Source: Lineus longissimus (lineage: Eukaryota > Nemertea > Pilidiophora > Heteronemertea > Lineidae). Taken from it: a DNA stretch of 60,000 nucleotides. Shown here piece after piece: positions 54,901 to 59,990 of the stretch. The notes below the pieces were generated by a model. The model was not told the origin of the DNA, searched no databases, and saw only the letters and a program-made list of their open reading frames with translations. The translations under genes were made by a program, and so were the position numbers. The stretch's first letter is position 1. The number at the start of each line of letters is the position of its first letter. The stretch is from contig NC_088311.1 of assembly GCF_910592395.1 (NCBI RefSeq), positions 10,420,501 to 10,480,500 of the forward strand. Reading direction: 5' to 3'.

Positions 54901-57011
54901 CATAGCTGCACCTGATTGAAATATAAGAGATTTGTTGGATTAAATCTTTTTTTTTAATCTAACACGTTGCCTATAGAATTCCATTGGCACCTCAGAATTT
55001 TTATTAATCGTTAAGTTTGCCCAACTCGTACTACTTATTAGTAGTGGCCATTGAAGCAAATTCAAGGCCTTTTTAACTGTGAAGTGGCAAAATTTCATGA
55101 GCATTTACTTTTTTGAAAACCATCATATCAATACATATTGATTTTATCATAAAAAATTCACCCTCCATGAAGGAAATTTTCAAATTATGTAGCAAATATT
55201 ACCACATTTACAGCATAGACAGTGGGCCAGATCCAAAAAGGGGCATAGTTTTTGAATTTGTATTTTGAATTCAACATTTTGGTAAATGCTCTTATCAAGA
55301 TAAAAGAACCTTACTTCATATCGAAGAAAAGCTCCCACAAAAGTTGTTGTTCATAAACCAGACATATATTGATAGCAAGAATTTACTTGTTCAGAAAATC
55401 ATTTCAACTGTTCCTAACTGATTTAAAGATTCAAGTTTATGACATGCCTCTGAAGGAAGCTGGTTTGGCCCCCTAGGAGTGAAATGAAGAACTAAAATAA
55501 ATTTGCATTTAACATTGGATATTCTTGTGAGAACAGTCAGTGTATCCGGTTAACGTCAAAAAAATTTTGTAGGACTTTTATGATTTTTTTATATTATCAC
55601 CTAATTCATCATGGTAAGAGCATTTTCACTTTGGCCCTGAAATGTTGTCACAAATGACAGCTCTTGGGATTTGGCCCCTGGCCCTAGCCCAGCAGTTCAA
55701 TGGTAATTTGGTAATTTTATTCAAATTTCATAGACACACATGTACCTGTTATATTGAGTTCTCTTCAATTCTTGCATGGCTTGAGAAAGTTGAGAATGAG
55801 TTCTCGAGGCATAGATAACTTTAGGGGCCGCTGAAAAGCACATACATAAGTCAGATAGAGACATGAGTTAAATCCTTCTGATGCTGTTTTGTCATGAAAC
55901 CACATTGGCACAGGTTTCATCACAACTTTTCAAAGGAAATGATCCAGATATTAATTCAAAACTTTACATATGACAGGTGTCAGTTACATGCATCCGTCTT
56001 AAGAAAGATTTGTTCTACCTGGACAAGGTTAACACCATTATATATTCAAAATGAATGAAAGGACCTGAGGATTCGACATGTTCAATTCACTATGCTTTCT
56101 GTCCAGGTGCAGCTCTCGGTCAATGACAAATCATTTTCACCAAGACCAAAAATTCAGCACCTGTACATGCTCATGTAATTAGTGTGGTAATATTTTGTTT
56201 TCCTGTCAGAGCACCCGGCAAGATTCACCTGCCGAAATTGTCAAAACTGAAACGAACTCTAAACTGCGCCAAAATATGGTTACATCACCAAGCTTGGAGA
56301 CCACTTAACTCACCTGGCCTTCCCTCCCATCCTCCAGTAGCTTCTGCAAGTTGGTTCATCAAGTCTTCATTGTTCAGGTCGCCGGGTTCAGCATCCTTGA
56401 GGAGTTGTCGACCCGTCAGATTCTTTAGCTGCACCTCTGCTTTCGTGTGCTCTAACCAGCCAAGCGTTGCACACAGCAGACAGAGGGTTTTACCAGTTCC
56501 AGTAGGACTTTCCAATATTCCATTCACACCCTGAAATAAGCCAAAATCCAGGATTCGGTGCCTTCCCCGACTGTTGTGAACAGTGCCACCATGTTCAAAA
56601 AAATTTCTTTAGAAATCATCATTAGATATCATCATTTTAAAGCCAACGCCATTCATTAAAAATTTGTTGTGTAGACAGATGAATGTTATAACTATGTCTA
56701 GCAAGTTCAAGTAAAGTTGCATGCAAGGTAATGGCACTCCGGCCTCGTGTATAACTGCATTTTTATTTCCATGTCAAAATCTCAGGAGTCCTGTAACAGA
56801 TTTTTTAGTAGTCTGTTTCAAATGTGAGCGTCCTGGGCCGAGTTTCATGGTTCAAAAGACACTTTTTGGGGGTTCTCTCGAGCCCTGACTACTCTAGTAG
56901 GCAACTTACAGTTTTGAGACACTCGATCAGTTTGGTCATGTAGTCAACTTGACAGGGGTAGGGAACAAATGGGAACTCCACATTGACCCCACTGATGTTG
57001 ATTGGTGGCAT
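15879..57011 (-). CDS. RTEL1: RTEL1, Fe-S DEAH-box helicase, 29 coding exons
   Basis: Nuclear 5'-to-3' superfamily 2 helicase of the XPD/FANCJ group; RTEL1 unwinds T-loops and D-loops and resolves G-quadruplexes at telomeres and forks. I joined 29 exons (listed separately) with GT-AG ends and matching phases: 4197 nt, 1398 residues, slightly longer than the human forms (about 1220-1300). Order: Walker A SPTGTGKT 42-49; motif Ia YASRTHSQ 113-120; Fe-S cysteines C148, C166, C175, C208; DEAH 251-254; TSGT 486-489; motif V VSEGLDF 635-641; motif [11 protein letters not shown] 699-707; basic NLS-like cluster; one harmonin-like domain about 908-985; a ~305-residue Ser/Lys/Glu-rich exon; C4C4 RING-type domain 1342-1384. 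No convincing PCNA-binding PIP box or second harmonin domain was seen. Exon 21 is tandemly multiplied. Introns 4 and 5 are 11 and 8.2 kb and dense in repeats. Confidence 0.96.
16228..16357. mobile_element. ~130-bp palindromic MITE, family with 37468
   Basis: Complementary arms containing GTTAGCTCAAAACATCATG and GATGTTATAAGCTAACATG, with ends AGTTATTAGAAAG and CTTTCTCATAAC. In RTEL1 intron 28. Confidence 0.85.
16487..16602 (-). CDS. RTEL1: RTEL1 exon 28: C-terminal RING-type domain
   Basis: Residues 1334-1372. C1342/C1343, C1345, then [12 protein letters not shown] (C1358, C1362, C1363, C1366), a C4C4-like zinc pattern as in the long human RTEL1 isoform. Phase 1 entry completes Val1334. Confidence 0.93.
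16603..17134 (-). other. RTEL1 intron 27
   Basis: No repeat or RNA recognised; open frames here lack any family signal. Confidence 0.55.
17135..18050 (-). CDS. RTEL1: RTEL1 exon 27: long disordered linker
   Basis: Residues 1029-1333. Rich in Ser, Lys, Glu, Thr and Asp with few hydrophobics, so probably unstructured. Two related HSTVSK segments show internal duplication. It sits where vertebrate RTEL1 carries a second harmonin domain and the PIP box; neither is evident here. SMMETLF is at best a degenerate PIP-like stretch. Confidence 0.9.
18410..18588 (-). CDS. RTEL1: RTEL1 exon 26: end of harmonin-like domain
   Basis: Residues 969-1028. [17 protein letters not shown] closely follows the vertebrate FYxFVRPHHKQxF pattern that ends each harmonin N-like repeat; a Ser/Asn/Pro linker and KRRKLDE follow. 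Confidence 0.93.
18920..19127 (-). CDS. RTEL1: RTEL1 exon 25: harmonin-like domain
   Basis: Residues 900-969. Helical segment [13 protein letters not shown], then [13 protein letters not shown], then [20 protein letters not shown], matching the RTEL1 harmonin-like helical domain. Begins in phase 0 after TTTTTCAG. Confidence 0.93.
19222..19432 (-). repeat. ~32-bp minisatellite (GCATCATCCCTTGTATAGTC)
   Basis: Six units in RTEL1 intron 24. Confidence 0.9.
19549..19725. mobile_element. GAACCTC-TIR element, copy b
   Basis: Same family as 9362-9520, in RTEL1 intron 24. Ends CTAGAACCTC and GAGGTTCTACT. Confidence 0.8.
19836..19904 (-). CDS. RTEL1: RTEL1 exon 24
   Basis: Residues 877-899 in the phase forced by neighbouring exons: [10 protein letters not shown] then a Lys/Met-rich stretch. 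Another frame is acidic but would hit a stop at the start of exon 25. A short linker exon with no family signal of its own. Confidence 0.65.
20223..20261 (-). CDS. RTEL1: RTEL1 exon 23 (39 nt)
   Basis: Residues 864-876, [13 protein letters not shown], in phase 0 on both sides with TTTCAG and AAG/GTAAGT. Support is splice sites and phase only. Confidence 0.65.
20418..20450 (-). pseudogene. Possible third fragment of RTEL1 exon 22
   Basis: About 30 nt resembling the start of exon 22 (GACAGCATAGC-like). Too short to be sure. Confidence 0.35.
20490..20585 (-). pseudogene. Duplicate of RTEL1 exon 22
   Basis: Roughly 80% identical to exon 22. One frame reads [20 protein letters not shown], compared with [20 protein letters not shown] in exon 22. 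A usable donor (GCAG/GTACTG) follows, but the acceptor GCGAG lacks a pyrimidine tract, so it may be a decayed or alternative exon. Confidence 0.8.
20598..20722 (-). CDS. RTEL1: RTEL1 exon 22: basic NLS-like cluster
   Basis: Residues 822-863. [19 protein letters not shown], then [10 protein letters not shown], a basic cluster that could serve as a nuclear localisation signal. Enters with GT completing Arg after exon 21; donor ACA/GTAAGT. Confidence 0.85.
21121..21271 (-). pseudogene. RTEL1 exon 21, tandem copy 5 (donor lost)
   Basis: 151 nt with intact acceptor, but the donor GTAAGT has become ATAGGT, so it cannot be used like the others. Confidence 0.85.
21285..21435 (-). CDS. RTEL1: RTEL1 exon 21, tandem copy 4 (alternative exon candidate)
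   Basis: 151 nt (3n+1), acceptor TTTCAG and donor CAC/GTAAGT intact. Read in phase 0 after exon 20 it is open: [20 protein letters not shown] and onward to LMLS. It could replace copy 1 without changing the frame. Confidence 0.6.
21449..21598 (-). pseudogene. RTEL1 exon 21, tandem copy 3 (frameshifted, donor lost)
   Basis: 150 nt, one base shorter than its sisters, so the frame breaks after CQGP. The donor is GGAAGT instead of GTAAGT. Both defects make it non-productive. Confidence 0.85.
21612..21762 (-). CDS. RTEL1: RTEL1 exon 21, tandem copy 2 (alternative exon candidate)
   Basis: 151 nt (3n+1) with both splice sites. In phase 0 after exon 20 it reads [20 protein letters not shown] through to LMLS without a stop and would join exon 22 in frame. 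Confidence 0.6.
21776..21956 (-). CDS. RTEL1: RTEL1 exon 21, copy 1 (chosen)
   Basis: Residues 762-821, a proline/serine linker starting [15 protein letters not shown], which resembles the sequence right after the helicase core in vertebrate RTEL1. 181 nt, 30 nt longer than the other copies at its 5' end. Acceptor CTTTAG, donor CAC/GTAAGT; only 13 nt separate it from copy 2. Confidence 0.85.
22451..22574 (-). CDS. RTEL1: RTEL1 exon 20
   Basis: Residues 720-761. [18 protein letters not shown] followed by [17 protein letters not shown], the end of the helicase core conserved in RTEL1. Confidence 0.95.
22634..22810. mobile_element. GAACCTC-TIR element, copy c (reversed)
   Basis: Same family as 9362-9520 in opposite orientation; ends GTGGAACCTCCC and GAGTTTCTACTG. 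In RTEL1 intron 19. Confidence 0.8.
23167..23282 (-). CDS. RTEL1: RTEL1 exon 19: motif VI
   Basis: Residues 682-720. [20 protein letters not shown] continues RH, the arginine-finger motif of this helicase family. Confidence 0.98.
23881..24021 (-). CDS. RTEL1: RTEL1 exon 18: motif V
   Basis: Residues 635-681. [20 protein letters not shown] then [14 protein letters not shown]. The donor AAG/GTTGTT is weak but keeps phase 0. Confidence 0.96.
24197..24410 (-). repeat. ~17-bp minisatellite (CCCATTTCGCCTACAC)
   Basis: About twelve degenerate units in RTEL1 intron 17. Confidence 0.85.
24520..24675 (-). CDS. RTEL1: RTEL1 exon 17
   Basis: Residues 583-634. [20 protein letters not shown] through [11 protein letters not shown], the RTEL1 segment just before motif V. 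Confidence 0.97.
24730..24800 (-). mobile_element. tRNA-derived SINE fragment
   Basis: Minus strand has a tRNA-like B box GATTCGAATCCC and an A-box-like GAAGAGCCATGGGCTGG. Surrounded by repeat sequence and too degenerate for a tRNA gene. Confidence 0.5.
24935..25290 (-). repeat. Dispersed repeat related to 26950-27965
   Basis: Shares GTGACCTTGAAAAGTAGGTC, TTTTGGCCCCCTGATGGCC and GAAACATGCCA-type blocks with the array in intron 12. Confidence 0.75.
25340..25425 (-). CDS. RTEL1: RTEL1 exon 16
   Basis: Residues 554-582, [20 protein letters not shown] then TNCIEYWQ: the helicase motif IV region. Confidence 0.97.
25581..25735 (-). CDS. RTEL1: RTEL1 exon 15
   Basis: Residues 502-554. [20 protein letters not shown], then [13 protein letters not shown]. 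Confidence 0.96.
26055..26187 (-). CDS. RTEL1: RTEL1 exon 14: TSGT motif
   Basis: Residues 458-502. [20 protein letters not shown] then [12 protein letters not shown] (TSGT 486-489), a hallmark of XPD-family helicases. Confidence 0.97.
26531..26612 (-). CDS. RTEL1: RTEL1 exon 13
   Basis: Residues 431-458, [18 protein letters not shown] then [10 protein letters not shown], a variable basic segment before the TSGT exon. Confidence 0.9.
26950..27965 (-). repeat. ~300-bp tandem units ending in ACG microsatellite and GC-rich hairpin
   Basis: Three units share TTTGACCTCTGTGACCTTGA, GGCCCCCTGGTGGCCAAA-like and GAAACGTGCCATxGTTA blocks. The end is an (ACG)n run at 27864-27920, then GGACGCC and a hairpin GCTCACCTCTGCTAAGAGGTGAGC at 27941-27964. 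Similar ACG-rich repeats are common in marine invertebrate genomes. Confidence 0.8.
28526..28662 (-). CDS. RTEL1: RTEL1 exon 12
   Basis: Residues 385-430. [20 protein letters not shown], then [10 protein letters not shown], conserved in RTEL1. Confidence 0.95.
28663..29122 (-). other. RTEL1 intron 11
   Basis: No repeat or RNA recognised. Confidence 0.55.
29123..29223 (-). CDS. RTEL1: RTEL1 exon 11
   Basis: Residues 351-385. [20 protein letters not shown] then [13 protein letters not shown]. Confidence 0.93.
29322..29456. mobile_element. 135-bp MITE with GGACCAGGTTGTTCAAAA ends
   Basis: Terminal inverted repeats GACCAGGTTGTTCAAAA and TTTTGAACAACCCAGACC around an AT-rich interior. In RTEL1 intron 10. 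Confidence 0.8.
29609..29681 (-). CDS. RTEL1: RTEL1 exon 10
   Basis: Residues 327-351, [18 protein letters not shown] then LTKPG; the helical segment after the DEAH domain. Confidence 0.92.
29876..29971 (-). mobile_element. tRNA-derived SINE fragment
   Basis: Minus strand has B box GGTTCGATCC and an upstream A-box-like GTGGTGTGGTCTCTGAG. In RTEL1 intron 9. Confidence 0.5.
29972..31431 (-). other. RTEL1 intron 9, remainder
   Basis: No gene, array or inverted-repeat element recognised here. Confidence 0.5.
31432..31642 (-). CDS. RTEL1: RTEL1 exon 9
   Basis: Residues 257-327. [20 protein letters not shown] directly follows DEAHNL, as in vertebrates, then an acidic segment to QAMEIK. Confidence 0.95.
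31870..32580 (-). repeat. 33-bp minisatellite (CACAGTATTAAACAATTCTT)
   Basis: About twenty units with a shorter variant (TGCTGTATTAGAAAATTCTT). Period 33 keeps frames open on both strands; the Cys-Gly-Glu-Glu-Leu-Phe repeats seen there are not proteins. In RTEL1 intron 8. Confidence 0.92.
32757..33059 (-). mobile_element. tRNA-derived SINE, two tandem copies
   Basis: Two ~145-bp units with near-identical sequence. On the minus strand each has an A box (GGCCCAGTGGTTAAC), an anticodon-arm-like middle and a B box (GGTTCAATC). Ends only 24 bp from exon 8's donor. Confidence 0.7.
33083..33148 (-). CDS. RTEL1: RTEL1 exon 8: DEAH box
   Basis: Residues 235-256. [20 protein letters not shown] then NL; D251-H254 is the Walker B/DEAH ATPase motif. 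Confidence 0.98.
33742..33826 (-). CDS. RTEL1: RTEL1 exon 7: fourth Fe-S cysteine
   Basis: Residues 206-234. [20 protein letters not shown] then YNYLLDPK. C208 aligns with the last cluster ligand; an additional Cys precedes it. Confidence 0.97.
34600..35098 (-). repeat. 115-bp tandem repeat
   Basis: Just over four units containing TTCAGTTGCCTATTTTGCAA, at 34750, 34865, 34980 and 35095. It ends ~125 bp before exon 6's donor in RTEL1 intron 6. A decayed related stretch precedes it at 34440-34600. Confidence 0.9.
35225..35294 (-). CDS. RTEL1: RTEL1 exon 6
   Basis: Residues 183-206. [19 protein letters not shown] then EKHK, matching the ILDIEDLVxxG stretch before the fourth Fe-S cysteine. Confidence 0.96.
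35295..37467 (-). other. RTEL1 intron 5, first part
   Basis: No gene, array or inverted-repeat element recognised; mostly unique-looking AT-rich sequence. Confidence 0.5.
37468..37595. mobile_element. 128-bp palindromic MITE, family with 16228
   Basis: Ends CCCGGTTGTGAGAAAGCATG and CATGCTTTCTAACAACCGG, near-perfect complementary arms over the whole length. Confidence 0.88.
37780..37866. mobile_element. 87-bp Tc1/mariner-type MITE, copy 2
   Basis: CAGGGAGGCCCAGAATCATT at left and its near-complement at right, flanked by TA. Central GAATTC palindrome. Confidence 0.85.
38150..38292 (-). mobile_element. tRNA-derived SINE fragment
   Basis: Minus strand reads an A-box-like TAGTTCAATGGTCAG and a B box GGTTTGATTCCC, separated more widely than in a tRNA. 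Confidence 0.45.
38695..38895 (-). repeat. Short tandem repeat with TTTTTCCTGCAA
   Basis: Several units combining AAGGTTTTTCCTGCAATGCA and CAACAAATTACAG, in RTEL1 intron 5. Confidence 0.75.
39983..40009 (+). promoter_or_regulatory. Candidate promoter: CCAAT box and TATA box
   Basis: CCAAT at 39983-39987 and TATAAAA at 40003-40009, followed by a possible initiator ~30 bp downstream. The CCAAT-containing block AACCAATGACCGCC is also present in the arms of the nearby inverted-repeat element at 40361. Confidence 0.4.
40071..40325 (+). CDS. Unrecognised short coding candidate nested in RTEL1 intron 5
   Basis: The ATG lies 62 bp after a TATA box in a good context. It reads an acidic N-terminus [20 protein letters not shown], then several Glu/Asp-rich stretches and an aromatic WEFPCC motif. 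After about residue 85 the frame enters an inverted-repeat element at 40361, so any real product ends or splices earlier. A perfect CRE (TGACGTCA) lies at about 40235. I recognise no family. It may be a real small gene, a first exon, or transposon cargo. Confidence 0.3.
40361..40540. mobile_element. ~180-bp long-hairpin inverted-repeat element
   Basis: Arms of ~75 bp run from GAAATTAATACCTCGCTGTC to its complement. The inner arms contain CAAGACCGCTCGGGTAGACC. Shares its outer ends with 57274-57438, and a single arm-like block is found at 39958-40000. Confidence 0.85.
40890..41100 (-). repeat. ~45-bp tandem repeat (CACTCTAGGACATGACAGAG)
   Basis: About five imperfect units in RTEL1 intron 5. 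Confidence 0.8.
41240..41710 (-). repeat. Diverged ~170-bp repeat units
   Basis: Three or four decayed units share GGACAAGCTGTCTGTACTC, TTTGACACTxTCC and TTCAGCTTGTTTGGATAAAT-type blocks. Confidence 0.65.
42197..42356. mobile_element. GAACCTC-TIR element, copy d
   Basis: Ends CAGTAGAACCTCTCT and GGGAGGTTCCACTG, flanked by TA on both sides, which supports a Tc1/mariner-like origin. Confidence 0.85.
43342..43519. mobile_element. GAACCTC-TIR element, copy e, beside RTEL1 exon 5
   Basis: Ends CAGTAGAAGCTCCC and GAGAGGTTCTATTG, TA-flanked. Its right end lies 14 nt from the 5' splice site of RTEL1 exon 5. Confidence 0.85.
43534..43594 (-). CDS. RTEL1: RTEL1 exon 5: second and third Fe-S cysteines
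   Basis: Residues 163-183. [20 protein letters not shown] holds C166 and C175. Flanked by two very long introns. Confidence 0.96.
43758..44195. mobile_element. GC-rich ~438-bp inverted-repeat element
   Basis: Ends CCCGTAGCACACTAGCCGCC and an imperfect complement (GGGGGCTAGTGTGCTGCGGG). Inside, GCCGCCAACTTCGGC recurs near both ends. GC content is clearly higher than the surroundings. No transposase frame was seen. Confidence 0.7.
44591..44722 (+). mobile_element. tRNA-derived SINE
   Basis: A box TGGCATAGTGG and B box GGGTTGGACTC at tRNA-like spacing, then a body with CCTTTGAGCAAGGCACGTAA, a tail type common in aquatic animal SINEs. It directly abuts the next element. Confidence 0.75.
44728..44902. 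mobile_element. GAACCTC-TIR element, copy f
   Basis: Ends CAGTAGAACCTCTCT and GGGAGGTTCTACTG, TA-flanked. Confidence 0.85.
45520..45608. mobile_element. 89-bp Tc1/mariner-type MITE, copy 3
   Basis: Best preserved copy: CAGGGTGGCCCAGAATTATT and its exact complement at the ends, TA on both sides. Confidence 0.9.
45609..47940 (-). other. RTEL1 intron 4 stretch without recognised features
   Basis: No array, inverted-repeat element or coding family recognised in this 2.3-kb stretch. Confidence 0.45.
47941..49080 (-). repeat. Diverged ~300-bp tandem repeat, about four units
   Basis: Units share GATCATGCCATGCAAAATGT, GGCCCAGCCCATTTTGAAT and GATTGAATTCAAAACACAAT blocks, at about 47945, 48220, 48550 and 49030. 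Confidence 0.75.
49095..49197. mobile_element. ~100-bp inverted-repeat element
   Basis: Ends GGTGGTACAATTATAACC-like and GGCCTATAATTGTACCTT-like face each other. Confidence 0.6.
50370..50811 (-). repeat. 42-bp minisatellite with CACGTG and a second palindrome per unit
   Basis: Ten units. Nine contain ACACGTGT (a CACGTG E-box) and the last has TACGTG. Between them lies GACCGCTATAGCGGTC or variants, also palindromic. Period 42 keeps frames open on both strands, giving 251- and 200-residue open frames that are not genes. In RTEL1 intron 4. Confidence 0.93.
50812..53260 (-). other. RTEL1 intron 4 stretch without recognised features
   Basis: Only a duplicated 16-bp GAGGAGGAATACTCCC near 52951 stands out; no gene or element recognised. 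Confidence 0.45.
53262..54420 (-). repeat. Three diverged ~450-bp tandem duplicates
   Basis: Copies begin near 53275, 53800 and 54200 and share AACAGGTCAA, GTGAAACTGATCAGA, AGAAACCTGTTGGATTAATT and GTCCACCGTAATCAT blocks. Confidence 0.75.
54619..54700 (-). CDS. RTEL1: RTEL1 exon 4: first Fe-S cysteine
   Basis: Residues 135-162. [21 protein letters not shown]148 (in LCIHP) is the first cluster ligand. Confidence 0.97.
54701..55745 (-). other. RTEL1 intron 3
   Basis: AT-rich; no element or RNA recognised. Confidence 0.5.
55746..55830 (-). CDS. RTEL1: RTEL1 exon 3: motif Ia
   Basis: Residues 107-134. [20 protein letters not shown] then LKRTQYN; the YASRTHSQ single-strand-DNA contact motif. 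Confidence 0.97.
56314..56530 (-). CDS. RTEL1: RTEL1 exon 2: Walker A
   Basis: Residues 35-107. [21 protein letters not shown]48 and T49 of SPTGTGKT bind ATP phosphates. A variable acidic stretch follows. Confidence 0.98.
56910..57011 (-). CDS. RTEL1: RTEL1 exon 1 (coding): Q motif
   Basis: Residues 1-34. [20 protein letters not shown] continues QVDYM, the FPFxPYxxQxxYM motif that opens RTEL1 proteins. ATG 57011-57009; no upstream in-frame coding expected. Confidence 0.97.
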
Positions 57012-57031
57012 CTTTTTTCAGTTAATTTAAG
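57012..57031 (-). other. RTEL1: RTEL1 5'UTR end with upstream splice acceptor
   Basis: ATTTTCAG precedes position 57031 on the minus strand, 20 nt before the start codon. This suggests that coding exon 1 is preceded by a non-coding exon further upstream. Confidence 0.55.
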
Positions 57032-57273
57032 CTGAAAATTATACAATGATTGAAATTGACATTGACAAAGAGACTTGAAACTTTCAAGAAGTTATTCTAA
57101 AACATCTAAATTTACAATGAACCGCAGTTTACAGTGTACATGTACTATGCGCCTACGGTGCCTCATTTTGAATTCAGTGGTTATGGTTAGACGCAACCAT
57201 ATAACCGCCTGGGTTGCTGAAAAAAAAGCATTTAAAACCACATTATTCATTTTCTAATTTGAGATGTTTCAGA

Positions 57274-57438
57274 ATAGAAATTAATACCTCACTGTCGGTG
57301 TTGATGGTCTCACCAAAACCACTACGGTGGAGCCAAGATGTTAGCCAAAACCTTGGCTAGGCCTCAGTTTTGGTCTACATTTTAGCTCTACCCTCGTGGT
57401 TTTGGTGAAACAACACAGACAGTGAGGTATCAATTCCT
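57274..57438. mobile_element. ~165-bp long-hairpin inverted-repeat element
   Basis: Ends AATAGAAATTAATACCTCAC and GTGAGGTATCAATTCCTTA, with inner arms CTCACCAAAACCAC / GTGGTTTTGGTGA. Outer ends match the element at 40361; the inner part differs. Confidence 0.82.
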
Positions 57439-58153
57439 TAAACCCTTTCGCTGCGGCAGCCACTTTTTGCCAATTTTGGCCAGCACCGCCATGTGCCGAC
57501 AGTCGATACCAATGATAAAAAGTGGAGATAACTTTTAACTGAACGGTCGAAACTATTAGGATGAAAGATTGAAACTAATTATTCCTGAGTGCGTTTGGCG
57601 TATTTAGAGTGGTTGCGACCAAGTACTGGTGAACAAATATTGTAGAAGGGCATGACGTGCTATGCATGTCACCCGCACGACATGGGACCCTGTACTGTAC
57701 ATGACGTTGTCACCCGCATCCCGCGCATTGAACACTGAACAGAAAGTGAAACTGAAAGGGTTATCAAAATATCTTTTGAAGGTCATTTCTCAGCCGTGAG
57801 AAAGAAAGTGATATGAATTTGGTAGCGGCTCTCTTGGGACCTCACAAAGAACTTAGTCCCCTGCGATTTCCAGCGGTTGCGTCCTGGCTTTAAAAACTAG
57901 TAAAAAAAATTGTCCGAAAATAGGTCAAACAAAGTACCATACGTAGGCCTACTTAAAAAATCAGCTCAGTTGTCGGATGAAAATTTCATTTGGGTAGTGA
58001 CAGGTAGATACACATAACCCAGGGCTCATGTACCTAAATATCAATTACACATTTACCAAAATGATATTTTAGGTCTTTTACATAATACGCTGCCCTCCGA
58101 AGTAACTCTAAATTAGTGTTTGATCAAAATTTGACAGGACAAATCTTAAAACT

Positions 58154-58181
58154 TGCCGCCGACTCGCCAACGCCATCTTTG
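58154..58181 (-). promoter_or_regulatory. Possible RTEL1 promoter / leader with AAGATGGCG
   Basis: The minus strand reads CAAAGATGGCGTTGGCGAGT in a locally GC-richer patch 1.1 kb upstream of the first coding exon. AAGATGGCG resembles a YY1 site of the kind found just after start sites of housekeeping genes. Weak evidence only. Confidence 0.25.
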
Positions 58182-59445
58182 AGACAATACTATAACTAAG
58201 ATTAGTCTTGCAAGATTGATAAATAAGTTGAGCGAGTCCCAGTGGGCCTACACTCCGGACGCAGACGACCGGCTTCGTTCCTCACCATAAGGAGATCAAA
58301 TTAGGATGACGCAACGGGCTGCCCAGGGAGTCTAGGTGGGTCCTCCTTTTATTTGTTTTTGTTTTTTTGTCGGTATATAGATATTCCTTTGACTAAACAT
58401 CATCCGGCACTAATGACTGAGCTTCAGTAACGGATGCGAGGAGAGGAGCATACGACTGACTCTGGTATTTGAGGATGTTGCCAAGGGGATCGCAATTTGA
58501 AAAATGTGTGTCCTTTAGGCAAATGAAATTTGATTTAGTCTGGTCCCCGTCCCATTGATTTTTAGCGAAAATTATATTCGATTTTAATTAGCCGGGTGTA
58601 AAAGCGAGTATATATAAAAGGGATGAAGTATTTTGATACAGTCAAGTAAGGTGTGGGCGGTGACAAGATTCATGATATTAGTTTTCAGTGGCCTTAGCCT
58701 AGCCGAGGAGGGGGCGTGCAGCCTTGACGATGCATGATTATAATCAATAAAATCGATTTCAGGAATAATAATAGCTTTTTTCAGATAACTAAAACGATTC
58801 AGCCTTGTTGATATTGAATTATTGACAGCGTTGTTGATACCATTTTGCGTTCTGCTAGCTGGTTGCATTCTCCACAGACATTACATCTAGATCTGGAACT
58901 TTATTTTATAGGGTACAGAGCAGGTAGAGCATCACGTAGTTCAAGAGCGCTGCAGTGCGGCTGGTCCTGACTGACCTCTATCGGAAAAATTGAGACACTA
59001 GTACCATAACATAATTATTTTATCAATGTTTTAAGACCAAAAGAATCCACAACGGCCTTTGTTGCAGCGTCAAGAGTTTGTCACTCTCGGAGTCGGACTG
59101 TTGGAGTTCATTCGTATTTTTCCTTTTTTATTGCCTCCCAAACTCCCTAAACTCCCTTTCAATACATCCTCCGGGATAATAAATACATTATCAATCACCT
59201 GATATCAGGTAAGAGACTTGTCAATGTATATTTTGATTATATGCGGTGTTCGAAAACACCCATCTCTCTTGATGGCAATGACCCACTTTGCAACACATTT
59301 TTTTCTCCATGCAATATGCATGCATGCACACGCAGTGACGCATGCTCCACTGGTTGCAGTGCGTGGCCATGCCAGAGGCAGATTTGGGAACTACAATACA
59401 ATTACGGTCCATTCACAAAACCAGCGAACATAGATCAAAGCGATA
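58182..59445. other. Upstream flank of RTEL1
   Basis: No coding family or array recognised. Confidence 0.45.
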
Positions 59446-59451
59446 GCCGAT

Positions 59452-59860
59452 GCAGTGGAACCTCGTTGCACTTGATTAATGGGACAACGTTTACGAAGAC
59501 CTCACGTCACATCACGTTACACTAACTTACAGTGATTTAAAACCGTCAGAGCTGCAATGCTGAATGCATCGTGACGACGGCCAACACTATGAAACGTTGT
59601 CCCCAATTAAGTGCATGAATCTGCAAGGACACCCTACACTACAGTAACTCACGGGCCAACATGAAGGGAGTGAAAAATGCTATTGCTGGTTGTAGGGAGG
59701 TGTCTTGATTCATAATGTCAGATTTCATTATTGTATTGTAACTATCTATTCATTTTGTCCAAAAATCACTGTCCCTAATTATAGAGAGCTGGGGGTGTCC
59801 TGCTAACAGTACAGAGATGTCTGCTCAGGGAGGTTCCACTATAGATCGTTACACTTGATT
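59452..59860. mobile_element. Decayed GAACCTC-TIR element with nested palindrome
   Basis: Left end GCAGTGGAACCTCGT and right end GGGAGGTTCCACTA recall the 9362 family. Between them lies a palindromic insert at 59468-59617, with ends GCACTTGATTAATGGGACAA and TTGTCCCCAATTAAGTGC. Confidence 0.6.
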
Positions 59861-59990
59861 GTGGACAACATTTATGAAGACGTCATGTCACGTTACACAG
59901 TTAACAGTAATGTAAAACCGTCAGAGGTGACGTGACGATGGCCAACACTATGTAAATGTTGTTCCCAGTCAAGTGCAAGAATCTTGCTTA
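59851..59990. mobile_element. Second copy of the GACAACGTTT palindromic element
   Basis: ACACTTGATTGTGGACAACA at left and its near-complement at right, with the same internal AAAACCGTCAGAG block as 59468-59617. Confidence 0.7.

Noticed and set aside
56184-56534. Plus-strand open frame over RTEL1 exon 2
   Set aside because: Antisense shadow of the Walker A exon.
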